A stretch of DNA of 64,000 bases from Corynebacterium endometrii (GCF_004795735.1 NZ_CP039247.1:372001-436000), one strand, 5' to 3'. Shown: positions 1-9,943, counted from the stretch's first letter. The notes: generated by a model from the sequence alone, not told the origin. Made by a program: numbers and translations.

Positions 1-576
1 GTGGAGCAGGCCGTGGAGGCCGCCCGGGCGCTCATGCCGCTGGATTATATCGAGCAGCCGTGCGCCACCGTCGAGGAGCTCGCGGAGGTCCGCCGCCGCC
101 TCATGCAGTCCGGCCTTTTCGTGCGCGTCGCCGCCGATGAATCCATCCGCAAGGCCTCAGATCCCTTCCGCGTCGCGGCGCTTTCTGCGGCCGACGTCGC
201 CGTGGTCAAGCCCGCCCCCCTCGGCGGCGTTCGCCGCACCCTGGATCTCGCGCGCGAGCTGCGCTCCCGCCACATGGACATCACGGTGGCCTCGGCGCTG
301 GATACCTCCGTGGGCATTTCCATGGGGCTGGCCGCGGTGGCCGCGCTGCCCACCATCATCGACGATGAGGACATTGACGTCACCCCCGCCGCGGCCGGCC
401 TAGCCACCGGCTCGCTGTTCGTGGAGGACGTATGCACCCCGCGCCGCATCGTCGACGGGCACCTCGCCCTTGAGCATCCGGCCCCGGAGCCCGCCCGCCT
501 CGCGGAGCTGGCCGCGCCGGCCGAGCGCCGCGACTGGTGGTTTGACCGCGTCAAGGAATGCTGGGGTCTGCTGTGA
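1..576 (+). CDS. menC: o-succinylbenzoate synthase (MenC), 3' part
   Basis: The reading frame is open from base 1, so the start lies outside the window and only the C-terminal ~191 residues are present. MenC dehydrates SHCHC to o-succinylbenzoate in cytoplasmic menaquinone synthesis. The fragment has the C-terminal half of an enolase-superfamily barrel: a metal-ligand type ADES segment near residue 45, the VVKPAPLGG strand carrying the catalytic-type lysine, and the ALDTSVGISMGL segment typical of OSBS enzymes. menD lies downstream, which supports the call. The stop overlaps the next gene (GTGA), suggesting translational coupling. Confidence 0.85.
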   Translation: MEQAVEAARALMPLDYIEQPCATVEELAEVRRRLMQSGLFVRVAADESIRKASDPFRVAALSAADVAVVKPAPLGGVRRTLDLARELRSRHMDITVASALDTSVGISMGLAAVAALPTIIDDEDIDVTPAAAGLATGSLFVEDVCTPRRIVDGHLALEHPAPEPARLAELAAPAERRDWWFDRVKECWGLL

Positions 577-2909
577 TAGAAGTCCACGATGCCCACCTGC
601 GCAACCTCAAACACGTAGACGTCTCCATCCCCCGCGGCAGCCTCGTCGCGGTCACGGGCGTGTCCGGTTCTGGCAAATCCTCACTCGCGTTTGGCACCAT
701 CCACGGTGAGGGCCAGCGCCGCTATCTAGAATCCGTGGCGCCTTTCGCCCGCCGGCTCATCGGCTCGGCGATGGATCCACAGGTCGAACGCATCGATGGC
801 CTGCCGCCGACGGTTGCGCTGGAGCAAAACACCTCGGGCGGCGGGGCGCGATCCACCGTCGGGACGCTGTCCGCGATGGGCAACACGCTGCGCCTTTTAT
901 ACTCGCGCGCCGGGGACAACCCGGAGGGGCTGTATTCGGATTCCTTCTCCCCAAACACCCCCGAGGGCATGTGCCCCCAGTGCCACGGAACCGGCACCGT
1001 CCATGAACCCACGGAGGCCTCCATGGTTCCGGACCCCACGCTGTCCATCGAGGAGGGCGCCATCGCCGCCTGGCCGGGCGCCTGGGCGGGGAAGAACTTC
1101 CATGACATCCTCCAGGAGCTGGGCTACGACCTGGACTCGCCGTGGCAAGACCTGCCCGCGGAGGACCGGGAGTGGATCCTGTTTACCGAGGAGCGCCCCG
1201 TGGTCACCGTCAAGCCCGTGCGCGGCGCGGACCAGATTCAGCGCAACTATGAGGGAACGTGGCGCTCCGTGGCCTCCTACCTGCGCAAGACGCTGGCGGA
1301 AACGGAATCGGATAACCTGCGGGCGCGCACGCTGAAGTTCATGGAATCGCGCACCTGCCCGGAGTGCGGCGGCCGGCGCCTCAACGCCGCCGCGCTGCGC
1401 GTGAGCTACGCCGGCGCGCCCATCGATGAGCTCTCCGCCCTGCCGCTGACCCGGCTTCGCGAGCGGCTGGCCGCGCGCGCCCCGGAACCCGGCGGCGCCG
1501 AGGACCTCCTGCTGCGCCAACTGCTGCCCATCCTCGAATCCTCCCTGGAACTGGGCCTGGGGCACCTGAGCCTGGACCGCCCCGCCGCGACGCTGTCCGC
1601 CGGCGAACTCCAGCGCGTGCGCCTGGCCTCGCAGCTGCGCACGGGCCTGTTCGGCGTGGCTTACGTGCTGGACGAACCGTCCGCCGGCCTGCACCCGTCC
1701 GAGCGCCGGGCCGTGCTGGAGACCTGCCGCGGATTCCTCGAGGCGGGCAATTCCGTGCTGCTGGTGGAACACGATATGGACCTGGTGGCCCAGTGCGATT
1801 GGCTGGTAGACGTGGGCCCCGGCGCGGGCGAGCGCGGCGGTGAAATCCTTTATTCGGGGCCCCTCGACGCGCAGCTGCCGGACACGCCCACCACGCGCGC
1901 GCTGGCCCAGCGCGACCTTGAGCTCAACTCTACGCCGCGCCCGGCCACCGGCGACCTCGAGCTGCGCGTTGCGGCGCACAACGTGGACGGCCTGGACGTT
2001 AAGTTCGGCCAGGGCCAATTCACCGTCCTGGCCGGGGTGTCCGGTTCCGGTAAGACCACCGTGTTGGACGCGCTCGCCGGGCAGGGGGAGCGGGTGGTGC
2101 AGATTACGCAAAAGCCCATCGGCCGAACCTCGCGTTCCACGCTGGCTACCTACACGGGCCTGTTCGATCACGTTCGCAAGCTCTTCGCGTCCGAGCCCGA
2201 GGCCAAGGCCCGCAAGTGGAACGTCTCCCGCTTTTCCTACAACGTCAAGGCCGGCCAGTGCCCCACGTGCAAGGGCGCGGGAAGCATCGAAATCGAGCTG
2301 GTCTTCATGCCGGGCGCCTACCAGGTATGCCCGGAGTGCCACGGCGCGCGCTACAACCAGGAAACCCTCGAGGTGACCTGGCGGGGCCGCACTATCGCGG
2401 ACGTCCTCGCGCTCACCGTGGACCAAGCCCTCGCCGTCTTCGAAGGCCAGCCCGCCATCTACCGGGCGTTGGAGACGCTTGAGGCTATTGGCCTGGGCTA
2501 CCTCCGCTTGGGCCAGGGCGCGCCCGAGTTATCCGGCGGCGAGGCCCAGCGCATCAAGCTGGCCACGGAACTCCAACGCGCGCGAACCTCCGGTTCGCGT
2601 GGCAAGTCGACGCGCGATAAGTCGACGCTCTACCTCCTCGATGAACCCACCACGGGCCTCCACCCGGCGGACACGGAGTTACTGGTCAAGGAGCTAAACC
2701 GGCTTACCGATACGGGACAGACGGTAGTCGTGGTGGAGCACAACCTGACCGTTATCGCCCAGGCGGACCGCGTCATAGAGCTGGGCCCGGGCCCCGGCGC
2801 CGAGGGAGGCCGCATCATCGCCGACGCCGCCCCCGCCGCCCTCGCCCGGCTCGATACGCCCACCGGCCGCTGCCTTGCCCAATCCCCCGCGCATTGCCAG
2901 GAAAAGTAG
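573..2909 (+). CDS. UvrA-like ABC ATPase lacking the UvrB-binding domain
   Basis: A 778-residue UvrA paralogue; canonical UvrA is about 940-950. Two ABC cassettes are visible: Walker A GVSGSGKS near residues 29-36 with LSAGE and LDEPSAGLHP, then a second GVSGSGKTT with LSGGEAQRIKL and LDEPTTGLHP. The last zinc module (CPTC...CPEC) is intact. The chain passes from RSTVGT and LLYSRAG straight to the CPQCHGTG half-finger near residue 134, so the UvrB-binding domain and the first CxxC of zinc finger 1 are missing. Such short UvrAs are linked to drug tolerance or DNA protection rather than UvrB-dependent excision; the role here is inferred. GTG 573 overlaps the menC stop; ATG 558 in frame is an alternative start. 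Confidence 0.85.
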   Translation: MIEVHDAHLRNLKHVDVSIPRGSLVAVTGVSGSGKSSLAFGTIHGEGQRRYLESVAPFARRLIGSAMDPQVERIDGLPPTVALEQNTSGGGARSTVGTLSAMGNTLRLLYSRAGDNPEGLYSDSFSPNTPEGMCPQCHGTGTVHEPTEASMVPDPTLSIEEGAIAAWPGAWAGKNFHDILQELGYDLDSPWQDLPAEDREWILFTEERPVVTVKPVRGADQIQRNYEGTWRSVASYLRKTLAETESDNLRARTLKFMESRTCPECGGRRLNAAALRVSYAGAPIDELSALPLTRLRERLAARAPEPGGAEDLLLRQLLPILESSLELGLGHLSLDRPAATLSAGELQRVRLASQLRTGLFGVAYVLDEPSAGLHPSERRAVLETCRGFLEAGNSVLLVEHDMDLVAQCDWLVDVGPGAGERGGEILYSGPLDAQLPDTPTTRALAQRDLELNSTPRPATGDLELRVAAHNVDGLDVKFGQGQFTVLAGVSGSGKTTVLDALAGQGERVVQITQKPIGRTSRSTLATYTGLFDHVRKLFASEPEAKARKWNVSRFSYNVKAGQCPTCKGAGSIEIELVFMPGAYQVCPECHGARYNQETLEVTWRGRTIADVLALTVDQALAVFEGQPAIYRALETLEAIGLGYLRLGQGAPELSGGEAQRIKLATELQRARTSGSRGKSTRDKSTLYLLDEPTTGLHPADTELLVKELNRLTDTGQTVVVVEHNLTVIAQADRVIELGPGPGAEGGRIIADAAPAALARLDTPTGRCLAQSPAHCQEK

Positions 2910-2923
2910 GTATTAGTAGAACC

Positions 2924-3403
2924 ATGAGCAACGAAACGCAAAGCTTTGGCCGCCCCGAAGACCGCCCGCGCCAGGTCTTCCCCGAGCCCGGTCAGCCCCA
3001 GTACCAGCAGTACCAGGAGCCGCAGCCGCACTATCAACCCCAGTACCAGCCGGAGCACCGCCCCGATTTCGGCGAGGGCAAGGCCGGCAACTCCGCCGCC
3101 ATCGCCCTCGGCGTGCTCGCCGCCATCGCGCTGCTGGCGGCCGGAGTGCTCTTTGCCCTGTGGCGTTCCGCCGCGGCCGACGCGGACAAGCCGGCCCCAC
3201 CGCCGGTGACCTCCACCGTGACCACCACTCAATCCACCACCGTGACGGAAACCGTCACCGAGGACGGGGGCCTGGGCGACTGGCTCCCATCCGAGGTCCC
3301 ATCGCTCCCATCGCTGCCGGAAGACACGAACGGCTTTGACGTCGAAGGCTGGTTCCGCGACACCTTCGGCCTCGACCAGGCCGAACCGCAGGCCGGGCAG
3401 TAG
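2924..3403 (+). CDS. Hypothetical single-pass membrane protein with Pro/Gln/Tyr-rich N-terminus
   Basis: A 159-residue protein of unknown function. I chose ATG 2924 (MSNETQSF) over an upstream in-frame codon that overlaps the uvrA-like gene. Residues ~1-50 are hydrophilic and rich in Q, P and Y. One transmembrane helix follows (about 55-78, AIALGVLAAIALLAAGVLFAL). A Thr/Val-rich extracellular stalk comes next, ending in a short acidic-aromatic tail. The layout suggests an exported domain anchored by one helix, as in many actinobacterial envelope proteins. It sits between the UvrA-like gene and menD with short gaps on both sides and may be co-transcribed. Confidence 0.7.
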   Translation: MSNETQSFGRPEDRPRQVFPEPGQPQYQQYQEPQPHYQPQYQPEHRPDFGEGKAGNSAAIALGVLAAIALLAAGVLFALWRSAAADADKPAPPPVTSTVTTTQSTTVTETVTEDGGLGDWLPSEVPSLPSLPEDTNGFDVEGWFRDTFGLDQAEPQAGQ

Positions 3404-3454
3404 CCCGGCGTGAGATGCGAGGCCCGGCCGGGGTGGCGACTAGGATAGGCAATC

Positions 3455-5083
3455 ATGACTAACATCTCCATGGAAACCGCCCACGCGGTTGCCGCGCAGC
3501 TCTCCCGCCACTGCCGCGAGGTAGTGATCTGCCCGGGTTCACGCAACTCCCCGCTATCCGTGGCGCTGCTCGCCCGTCGTGACATTCGCGTCCACACCCG
3601 CCTGGATGAGCGCACCGCCGCCTTCCTGGCCCTGGGCCTGGCCCGCGTCTCGGGCCGCCACGTGGCCGTGGTGATGACCTCCGGGACCGCGGTGGCCAAC
3701 GCGCTGCCCGCCATGATTGAGGCCGCCCATTCCCACGTGCCGCTCGCCGTCATCAGCGCGGACCGCCCCCGCCGCCTCCAGGGCACGGGCGCGTCCCAGA
3801 CCATCGAGCAGCAGGGCCTGTTCCACACCGTGGCGCAGACCGTGCAGGTCGATACCCCCGCTGACGTGCCGGCCATGGCCGAGCGTTTCACCCACGATCT
3901 CCAGGTCCACATCAACGTCTCCCTGGACAATCCGCTGCTCGAGGAGCAACTGCCTGCCCCCGCCACGGATAGCACCGCACGCCTGGCCCCGGCCCCGCGC
4001 CGGGTAAACCACGGCGAGGTCAGCGTGGATCTGACCCGCAACACGCTCGTCATCGCCGGCGATGAGGCCTGGCCGGTCGAGGGGCTCGAGGACGTGCCCA
4101 CCATCGCCGAGCCCACCGCGCCCGCGCCGTACCACCCCGTGCACCCGGCAGCCGCGCATTTCTTCCGCAAAGACCAGGTCAGTGCCAACGACTATGTGGT
4201 CAACACCCGCGTGGAGCAGGTCATCATCGTGGGCCATCCCACCCTCCACCGCGGCGTGCTAGCGCTGATCAACGACCCGGACGTAGACCTCATCACCCTC
4301 TCGCGCACCAAAGACGTGACCAACCCCCGAGGCGACCAGGCCCGGGTGGGCACCACCGTCACCACCACCGGGCAACCAACGCGGGATTGGATGAAATTGA
4401 CGGAAGCGGCGGCGAGGATGGCGTCGGACGCAGTGCGCGAGGCGCTGGAGAACGAGGACCACGGTTTCACCGGGCTGCACGTGGCCGCGGCGGTCGCCGA
4501 TACCCTCGGCGTGGGGGACGCCTGCTTTATCGGCGCCTCCAATCCCATCCGCGACATGGCGCTCGTGGGGCTGCCCTTCGACGGCGTGGACACCTATTCG
4601 CCGCGCGGCGCCGCCGGTATTGACGGCACCGTCGCCCAGGCCGTGGGCGTAGCGCTTGCCACGCAGACCCGGGAGGCGGACGCCCTGCGCGCCCCGCGCA
4701 CCATCGCGCTGGTGGGGGACGTGAGCTTCCTGCATGACGCCACCGGGCTGCTCATCGGCCCCGGCGAGGCGCACCCGGAGAACCTCACCATCGTCGTGGC
4801 CAACGATGACGGCTGCGGCATCTTCGAGCTGCTCGAAACCGGCGCCGAGGGCCTGCGCGCCAACTTTGACAAGGCGTTTGGCACCCCGCACGGCGCGGAC
4901 CTCGAGCAGCTGGTCGGCGCGTTTGGCCATGACTACCGCCGCGCGGACTCCCTGCCGGAGTTGCTGGAAACACTGGGCGAGCTCGCGGAAACCGCGGCCG
5001 GGATCACCGTGGTAGAGGCCCGCACCACCCGCGCCACGCGCCGCGCGCTGGCCGCGGACATCGCGTCGAAGGCGGGCCGTTAG
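3455..5083 (+). CDS. menD: 2-succinyl-5-enolpyruvyl-6-hydroxy-3-cyclohexene-1-carboxylate synthase (MenD)
   Basis: MenD is the thiamine-diphosphate enzyme that joins 2-oxoglutarate and isochorismate in the committed step of menaquinone synthesis. The 542-residue length fits the family. The N-terminal pyrimidine-binding domain shows the conserved glutamate region (RLDERTAAFLALG). The C-terminal domain has the TPP/Mg motif, GDVSFLHD followed about 30 residues on by the acidic-Gly NDDGCGIF segment. The arginine/serine-rich start (CPGSRNSPL) is a MenD hallmark. It shares one base with the next gene (TAGTG). Confidence 0.97.
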   Translation: MTNISMETAHAVAAQLSRHCREVVICPGSRNSPLSVALLARRDIRVHTRLDERTAAFLALGLARVSGRHVAVVMTSGTAVANALPAMIEAAHSHVPLAVISADRPRRLQGTGASQTIEQQGLFHTVAQTVQVDTPADVPAMAERFTHDLQVHINVSLDNPLLEEQLPAPATDSTARLAPAPRRVNHGEVSVDLTRNTLVIAGDEAWPVEGLEDVPTIAEPTAPAPYHPVHPAAAHFFRKDQVSANDYVVNTRVEQVIIVGHPTLHRGVLALINDPDVDLITLSRTKDVTNPRGDQARVGTTVTTTGQPTRDWMKLTEAAARMASDAVREALENEDHGFTGLHVAAAVADTLGVGDACFIGASNPIRDMALVGLPFDGVDTYSPRGAAGIDGTVAQAVGVALATQTREADALRAPRTIALVGDVSFLHDATGLLIGPGEAHPENLTIVVANDDGCGIFELLETGAEGLRANFDKAFGTPHGADLEQLVGAFGHDYRRADSLPELLETLGELAETAAGITVVEARTTRATRRALAADIASKAGR

Positions 5084-5577
5084 TGTTGACGCACCCCCGC
5101 GTCCGACGCCGCCTCCACCAGCTCATCCTCATCCTCTACGCGCTGGTGATGCTGGGGATGGCGGCTATGGTCATCGGCCCGTTCCTCAATGACCGCACCA
5201 TCGAGGCGAACCCCGGCCGGGCGTTGGCTACCGTCCGTGACGTATCCACGCTGCGCACCACCGTTGATTACACCGATGAGCAGGGAGTCCTCCACACGCC
5301 CGCCGCCGGGCTGCTGTATCCCACCGGCCTGGGCGAGGGCCAACGCGTCTGGGTCCTCTACGACCGCGGCAACCCGGAACTCGTCAAGGTCGAGGGGCGC
5401 GAGTGGACCCTGGCAGTCATCCCCGCCCTCTCCTCTGCGGCAGTAGCCAGCGTGGTGGCGGCCGGTCTCTGGTGGGCGGTGGGCGCCGCCGGGCGCCGCG
5501 CCGAACCCGCGGGGACCAGGATTAACCCAGAATTAGGCCCAGATTCACCTGACCGTGACGTTAAAGAAGCACAGTAA
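5083..5577 (+). CDS. DUF3592-type membrane protein
   Basis: A 164-residue protein starting at GTG 5083 (TTG 5086 is an alternative), overlapping the menD stop by one base. Two hydrophobic helices are seen, about residues 12-32 and 108-130. They flank a soluble segment with a GEGQRVWVLYDRGNPE stretch, which resembles the beta-rich core of DUF3592 proteins. The C-terminal tail is charged and proline-rich. The function is unknown. Tight coupling to menD suggests co-expression and need not mean a role in menaquinone synthesis. Confidence 0.7.
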   Translation: MLTHPRVRRRLHQLILILYALVMLGMAAMVIGPFLNDRTIEANPGRALATVRDVSTLRTTVDYTDEQGVLHTPAAGLLYPTGLGEGQRVWVLYDRGNPELVKVEGREWTLAVIPALSSAAVASVVAAGLWWAVGAAGRRAEPAGTRINPELGPDSPDRDVKEAQ

Positions 5578-5582
5578 GGCCC

Positions 5583-6731
5583 ATGCGTGTAGCAATAGTT
5601 ACAGAATCGTTCCTCCCACACGTCAATGGAGTCACCGGCTCCGTCCAAAGGGTCCTAGAGCACCTGGCGGCGGACGGGCATAAGGCCCTGGTCATCGCGC
5701 CGGGAGCCCGGCCCGGGCAGGAAGAGATCGCTAGCTACGCGGGCTTTCCCGTGCGCCGCGTGCCCACGGTGCGCGTACCTGGAATCGATTCCTTCCCGGT
5801 GGGCGTGCCCACCGTGGCGGTGGCGCGCGAATTGCGGGCCTTTGTGCCGGACGTGGTCCACCTGGCCAGCCCGTTCGTGCTGGGCGCCGCGGGGGCGTTC
5901 GCGGCCAAGGCTCTGCGCGTTCCCACCGTCGCGGTCTACCAGACGGACGTGGCGGGATTCGCCACCAAGTATTCACTCAGCCCCCTGGTGGCGGCCACGT
6001 GGGAGTGGCTGCGCACGATTCACAATTCCGCCGCGCTCACGCTGGCGCCGTCCACGCCCACCATCGCGGAGCTGGGGGCGCACGGCATTGTCAACGTGCG
6101 GCGGTGGGGGCGCGGCGTGGACGCCGAGCGCTTCCAGCCAGCCAAACGCTCCGAGTCCCTGCGCCGGTCCTGGGGCGTGCGGCCGGGGCAGAAGGTCGTG
6201 GGTTTCGTGGGGCGCCTGGCCGCGGAAAAGGGCGTCCACCGCCTGGCGGCGCTAAATGACCGTGAGGACCTGCGCCTGGTAATAGTGGGGGACGGCCCGG
6301 AGCGCCCGCTGCTCCAGGGGCAGCTGCCGGGGGCGCGCTTTACCGGCCAGCTCGGCGGTGAGGAACTCGCCGCGGCTTATGCCAGTTTCGATCTCTTCGT
6401 CCACCCCGGCGAGTTTGAGACCTTCTGCCAGGCCATCCAGGAGGCCCAGGCATCCGGGGTGCCCACTATCGGCCCCGCGGCCGGCGGGCCGCTGGATCTC
6501 ATCACGCCCGGCATCAACGGCGAGCTGCTGGCCGTGGACACGTTCTATGAGGAGTTGCCCGGCGCCGTGGACCGCTGCCTGCGCCTGGATGGGGCCGCCG
6601 CGCGCGAATGCGTGCTGGGAAAGACGTGGCGAGCCCTTGGCGAACAGATAGTGGGCTACTACGCCGAGGCGATTGCGGCACGCAATGGCGCAATCCGCGC
6701 GCGCTCGCCTAAACTGGTTCGACGTGGCTAA
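5583..6731 (+). CDS. mgtA: GT4-family GDP-mannose-dependent alpha-mannosyltransferase (MgtA-like)
   Basis: A GT-B retaining glycosyltransferase of 382 residues. The N-terminal Rossmann domain carries the HVNGVTGSV acceptor loop (residues 13-21). The C-terminal domain has GRLAAEKG (210-217) and an EX7E element (E279, E287) in a [11 protein letters not shown] context, as in CAZy GT4. A gene at this position between menD and menG in Corynebacterium encodes MgtA, which adds mannose to glucuronosyl-diacylglycerol for a lipomannan-like glycolipid. The location and motifs fit that enzyme; the acceptor is inferred. The stop overlaps the menG start by 8 bases. Confidence 0.85.
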   Translation: MRVAIVTESFLPHVNGVTGSVQRVLEHLAADGHKALVIAPGARPGQEEIASYAGFPVRRVPTVRVPGIDSFPVGVPTVAVARELRAFVPDVVHLASPFVLGAAGAFAAKALRVPTVAVYQTDVAGFATKYSLSPLVAATWEWLRTIHNSAALTLAPSTPTIAELGAHGIVNVRRWGRGVDAERFQPAKRSESLRRSWGVRPGQKVVGFVGRLAAEKGVHRLAALNDREDLRLVIVGDGPERPLLQGQLPGARFTGQLGGEELAAAYASFDLFVHPGEFETFCQAIQEAQASGVPTIGPAAGGPLDLITPGINGELLAVDTFYEELPGAVDRCLRLDGAAARECVLGKTWRALGEQIVGYYAEAIAARNGAIRARSPKLVRRG

Positions 6732-7428
6732 AGGTACAAGAGCAAACCTCGACAAGAAACCGTTTGACGTAGCGTCCATGTTTGACGCGGTGGGTGAAAA
6801 GTATGACCTCGCCAATACGGTCCTAAGCTTCGGCCAGGACAAGAAGTGGCGTGAGAGCACCCGCAAGCGCCTCAACCTCAAGCCGGGGGAGAAGGTTCTA
6901 GACCTAGCGGCCGGCACGGCAGTATCCACCGTGGAGCTGGCGAAATCCGGCGCGTGGTGCGTGGCGTGTGATTTTTCCCGCGGCATGCTAGCCGCCGGGC
7001 GCGAGCGCGACGTGCCTAAAGTTGCCGGTGACGGTATGAAGCTACCGTTTCCGGACAACACCTTCGACGCGGTGACCATCTCCTACGGCCTGCGCAACAT
7101 CCACGATTTCGAGCTGGGCCTGCGGGAGATGGCCCGCGTCACCAAACCGGGCGGCCGCCTGGCGGTGGCAGAGTTCTCCAAGCCCGTGGTCCCCGTATTC
7201 GGCACCGTCTACAAGGAATACCTCACGCGCCTGCTCCCGCCGGTGGCCCGGCTGGTTTCCTCCAACCCGGACGCCTACGTCTACCTCGCGGAGTCCATCC
7301 GCGCCTGGCCGGACCAGGAGGAGTTGGCCGCCGCCATCAACCGCAACGGCTGGGCCGGGGCGGGCTGGCAGAACCTCACCTTTGGCATCGTGGCGTTGCA
7401 TTCCGCCACCAAACCCCTCGAGGATTAA
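6724..7428 (+). CDS. menG: Demethylmenaquinone methyltransferase (MenG/UbiE)
   Basis: The SAM-dependent methyltransferase for the last core step of menaquinone synthesis, 234 residues. I chose GTG 6724 because it gives the family N-terminus ([20 protein letters not shown]), overlapping mgtA by 8 bases. A longer in-frame start at 6673 would add residues lying inside mgtA. Motif I ([15 protein letters not shown]) binds SAM. The UbiE signatures [13 protein letters not shown] and the later [16 protein letters not shown] are present. It converges on the following reductase gene with almost no gap. Confidence 0.95.
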   Translation: MAKGTRANLDKKPFDVASMFDAVGEKYDLANTVLSFGQDKKWRESTRKRLNLKPGEKVLDLAAGTAVSTVELAKSGAWCVACDFSRGMLAAGRERDVPKVAGDGMKLPFPDNTFDAVTISYGLRNIHDFELGLREMARVTKPGGRLAVAEFSKPVVPVFGTVYKEYLTRLLPPVARLVSSNPDAYVYLAESIRAWPDQEELAAAINRNGWAGAGWQNLTFGIVALHSATKPLED

Positions 7429-8684
7429 TCCCACAATGGGGCGCGCTGGTGCGCCACGCGCAGGTCAAACGCGCCGCGGCCGGCCAGCCGCCAGACGCGG
7501 GCCAGTAAGTCTTTATCCTCGTCCGTGACCAGGTTGCCCATCAGGCGCGCCGCCGCCGGCATCAGCTTGGCGCCCACCGGCCCGCGCAGCCCCAGCGGGC
7601 CCGCCACCGGCAGGAACTGTGGGTACGTCAGCGCCCGGGCCAGGGTGCGCGCGAGCACGAAGGCCTCGCCGTACTCCGCGCGCAGCCGCTGCGGCCACTC
7701 GTGGGTTAGCCCGTCCCGCCCCAGCGGCTCGCCCAGCATCGACACCGCCATCGCGGCGGTCTCCAGGCCGTAGTCGATGCCCTCGCCGTTGAGCGGGTTG
7801 ACGCACGCCGCCGCGTCTCCAATCAGCGCCCAGTTCCGGCCAGCCACATGCGACACGGCGCCGCCCATCGGCAGCAGGGCGGAGGCCACATCGCGAAGCT
7901 CGCCCAGGCCCCACTCGCTGCGCTGCGTGGCGGCGTAATGCTGCAGCAGCTTCTTGGTATTAATTTTCGCCGGCCTTGCGTGCGTGCTCAGCGCGCCCAG
8001 CCCGATGTTTACCTGGCCGAGCCGCTCGCCCAGCGGGAAAATCCAGCCGTAGCCGGGCTGCACCGCCCCGGCCTCGTCCTTAAGCTCAACGTGGGAGTGC
8101 ATCCAGGGCTCGCCGGCCTTTTCCGAGTCCGCGTAGCTTCGTGCGGCGATGCCATAGACCTCCCCCTTGTGCCACGTCCGGCCCAACTGCTTGCCGAAGG
8201 TGGAACGCACGCCGTCCGCAACTATCACCCATGCGGCCTTTACCTCGGCGTCTACGGAACCGCTGACGCGGAAGGAGACCAAGCGCCCGTCTTCGACGAC
8301 GGGATCCGTAGCGGTGCCTTGTTCTAACACGGCGCCGGCGGTGGTGGCGGCGGTGACGAGGGCGGCGTCGAACTGAGAGCGCGGAAGGGCGGAGCCCACG
8401 GAGGATGGGTAAGACTGTGGCCACGGCGCGGTGACGGACCCGCCATACCCGTGGAGCTTCAAGCCGCGGTTGCGGTAGCTGGGGTTGACCTCAACGCCCA
8501 GCAAATCCAGCTGATGCATGGCGCGCGGGGTCAGGCCATCGCCACAGGTTTTATCGCGGGGGAACGTGGCCGCATCCAGCAATAAGACCTCATGACCGGC
8601 GCGCGCGGCATGGATCGCGGCGGCCGCCCCGGCGGGGCCGGCACCCACTACGGCAACATCAAAAAGCTTAGGCATACCCGCCAT
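7425..8684 (-). CDS. menJ: Geranylgeranyl-reductase-family flavoprotein, menaquinone reductase (MenJ-like)
   Basis: A FAD-dependent oxidoreductase of ~419 residues from ATG 8684; ATG 8675 is an alternative. The N-terminal dinucleotide fold has [10 protein letters not shown], and the C-terminal FAD site has [16 protein letters not shown], as in the GGR family. In mycobacteria the homologue beside menG (MenJ) saturates one isoprene unit of menaquinone, giving the dihydro form corynebacteria also make. The menG and polyprenyl-synthase neighbours favour that role over chlorophyll or lipid reduction. The 3' end overlaps the menG 3' end by 4 bases on the opposite strand, with no obvious terminator between. 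Confidence 0.85.
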   Translation of the reverse strand: MAGMPKLFDVAVVGAGPAGAAAAIHAARAGHEVLLLDAATFPRDKTCGDGLTPRAMHQLDLLGVEVNPSYRNRGLKLHGYGGSVTAPWPQSYPSSVGSALPRSQFDAALVTAATTAGAVLEQGTATDPVVEDGRLVSFRVSGSVDAEVKAAWVIVADGVRSTFGKQLGRTWHKGEVYGIAARSYADSEKAGEPWMHSHVELKDEAGAVQPGYGWIFPLGERLGQVNIGLGALSTHARPAKINTKKLLQHYAATQRSEWGLGELRDVASALLPMGGAVSHVAGRNWALIGDAAACVNPLNGEGIDYGLETAAMAVSMLGEPLGRDGLTHEWPQRLRAEYGEAFVLARTLARALTYPQFLPVAGPLGLRGPVGAKLMPAAARLMGNLVTDEDKDLLARVWRLAGRGAFDLRVAHQRAPLWD

Positions 8685-8785
8685 TGTTTCACGGGGGGAT
8701 GGGTTAAGTGTGTTTAGACGGGGACTTTGGACTACGGTATAAGGGATTAACCTATCCACTGAAGCACTTCAAGGACGCCACTAAC

Positions 8786-9787
8786 ATGAGCAACGGCCAC
8801 ACAACGTCCGGTCTGGACCTGGGAGACCAGCAACTGACCGAGCGCGTCGCCGCGGGCCTCGGGGCCGTTGAGACGCTGCTGCGCGCGGAGATCGACCGCG
8901 GGCACGACTTTGTGATTGAAAAAGCGTTACACCTTGCGGAGGCGGGCGGTAAGCGCTTCCGCCCAGTCATGTCCCTGCTGGCGTCCGAGTTTGGCCAACG
9001 GCCCGGATCCGAGCGCGTGGTCAAGGCGGCAACCTCGGTGGAAATGGTGCACGTGGCCACCCTGTACCACGATGATGTGATGGATGAGGCCGAGCGCCGC
9101 CGCGGGGTCGAATCGGCCAATTCGCGCTGGAACAACTCCGTGGCGATCCTGGCCGGTGACGCGCTGCTCGCGCACGCCTCCCGCCTGATGAGCCAGCTGG
9201 ATACGCACACCATGGCGCACTTCGCGGATACGTTCGAGATGCTGGTGACCGGGCAGATGCGCGAGACCATCGGCGCCGGCGAGGCCAACGCGGTGGAACA
9301 CTACCTCCAGGTCATCGAGGAAAAGACGGCCGTGCTGATCGCGTCCGCGGCATACTTGGGCGCCTACCACGCCGGCGCGTCCGAGGAGACCTGCCAGGCC
9401 CTCAAGCGCATCGGCGCCGCGGTGGGCATGATTTTCCAGATCGTCGATGACGTTATTGACATTTACTCGAACGCCGCGGACTCCGGAAAGACCCCGGGAA
9501 CCGATCTGCGTGAGGGAGTATTCACGCTTCCCGTGCTCTACGCTCTCGAGGAAGAGGGCGCGGTGGGAGACGAGCTGCGTGGGCTGCTCACGGGGCCCCT
9601 CAACGACGATGAGTCCGTTGAGCGCGCCCTGGAGTTGCTGGGGCGCTCCGGCGGGCGTCGCAGGGCCCTGGAGGCCGTGCGCGGCTACCTGGACGTGGTG
9701 GAGCGCGAGCTGGATGGCCTGCCCGATATTCCGGCGGCCTCGGCCCTGCGGCATCTAGCGGACTATACGTTCAAGCGCGTCGGCTAA
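8786..9787 (+). CDS. Polyprenyl diphosphate synthase (menaquinone side chain)
   Basis: A trans-isoprenyl diphosphate synthase of 333 residues from ATG 8786; a longer in-frame start at 8708 lies in the divergent promoter region. Two aspartate-rich motifs are clear: DDVMD (residues 96-100) and DDVID (221-225), with GGKRFRP near 54-60 for IPP binding. Bulky residues are absent just before the first motif, as in medium/long-chain enzymes. With menG and menJ beside it, it probably makes the octa- or nonaprenyl chain of menaquinone; product length cannot be read from sequence. It is transcribed divergently from menJ. Confidence 0.9.
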   Translation: MSNGHTTSGLDLGDQQLTERVAAGLGAVETLLRAEIDRGHDFVIEKALHLAEAGGKRFRPVMSLLASEFGQRPGSERVVKAATSVEMVHVATLYHDDVMDEAERRRGVESANSRWNNSVAILAGDALLAHASRLMSQLDTHTMAHFADTFEMLVTGQMRETIGAGEANAVEHYLQVIEEKTAVLIASAAYLGAYHAGASEETCQALKRIGAAVGMIFQIVDDVIDIYSNAADSGKTPGTDLREGVFTLPVLYALEEEGAVGDELRGLLTGPLNDDESVERALELLGRSGGRRRALEAVRGYLDVVERELDGLPDIPAASALRHLADYTFKRVG

Positions 9788-9808
9788 AATGCTTCCTGGC
9801 CTGGCGAT

Positions 9809-9837
9809 TTGGCGCCGGTTGAGGGCTTAGGTAAAGT
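9809..9837 (+). promoter_or_regulatory. Candidate tRNA-Tyr promoter
   Basis: TTGGCG (9809-9814) and TAAAGT (9832-9837) are separated by 17 bases, and the second hexamer ends 24 bases before the tRNA. The -10 fits the loose corynebacterial TANNNT consensus. Seen by eye only. Confidence 0.45.
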
Positions 9838-9861
9838 ATCTAACCGCACCACACAGTGCAT

Positions 9862-9943
9862 GCTAGGTTGCCCGAGCGGCCAAAGGGAGCGGACTGTAAA
9901 TCCGCCGGCATTGCCTTCAGAAGTTCGAATCTTCTACCTAGCA
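9862..9943 (+). tRNA. tRNA-Tyr (GTA)
   Basis: An 82-nt class II tRNA. The acceptor arms GCTAGGT (9862-9868) and ACCTAGC (9936-9942) pair perfectly, with discriminator A at 9943. The anticodon GTA is at 9896-9898, and a long variable arm precedes the T arm (AGAAGTTCGAATCTTCT). CCA is not encoded. Confidence 0.97.

Noticed and set aside
897-2426. Long minus-strand open frame of 509 codons opposite the UvrA-like gene
   Set aside because: High GC leaves the complementary frame open; the translation is low-complexity (Ala, Gly, Arg, Leu, Gln) with no motif, while the plus strand encodes a clear ABC protein.
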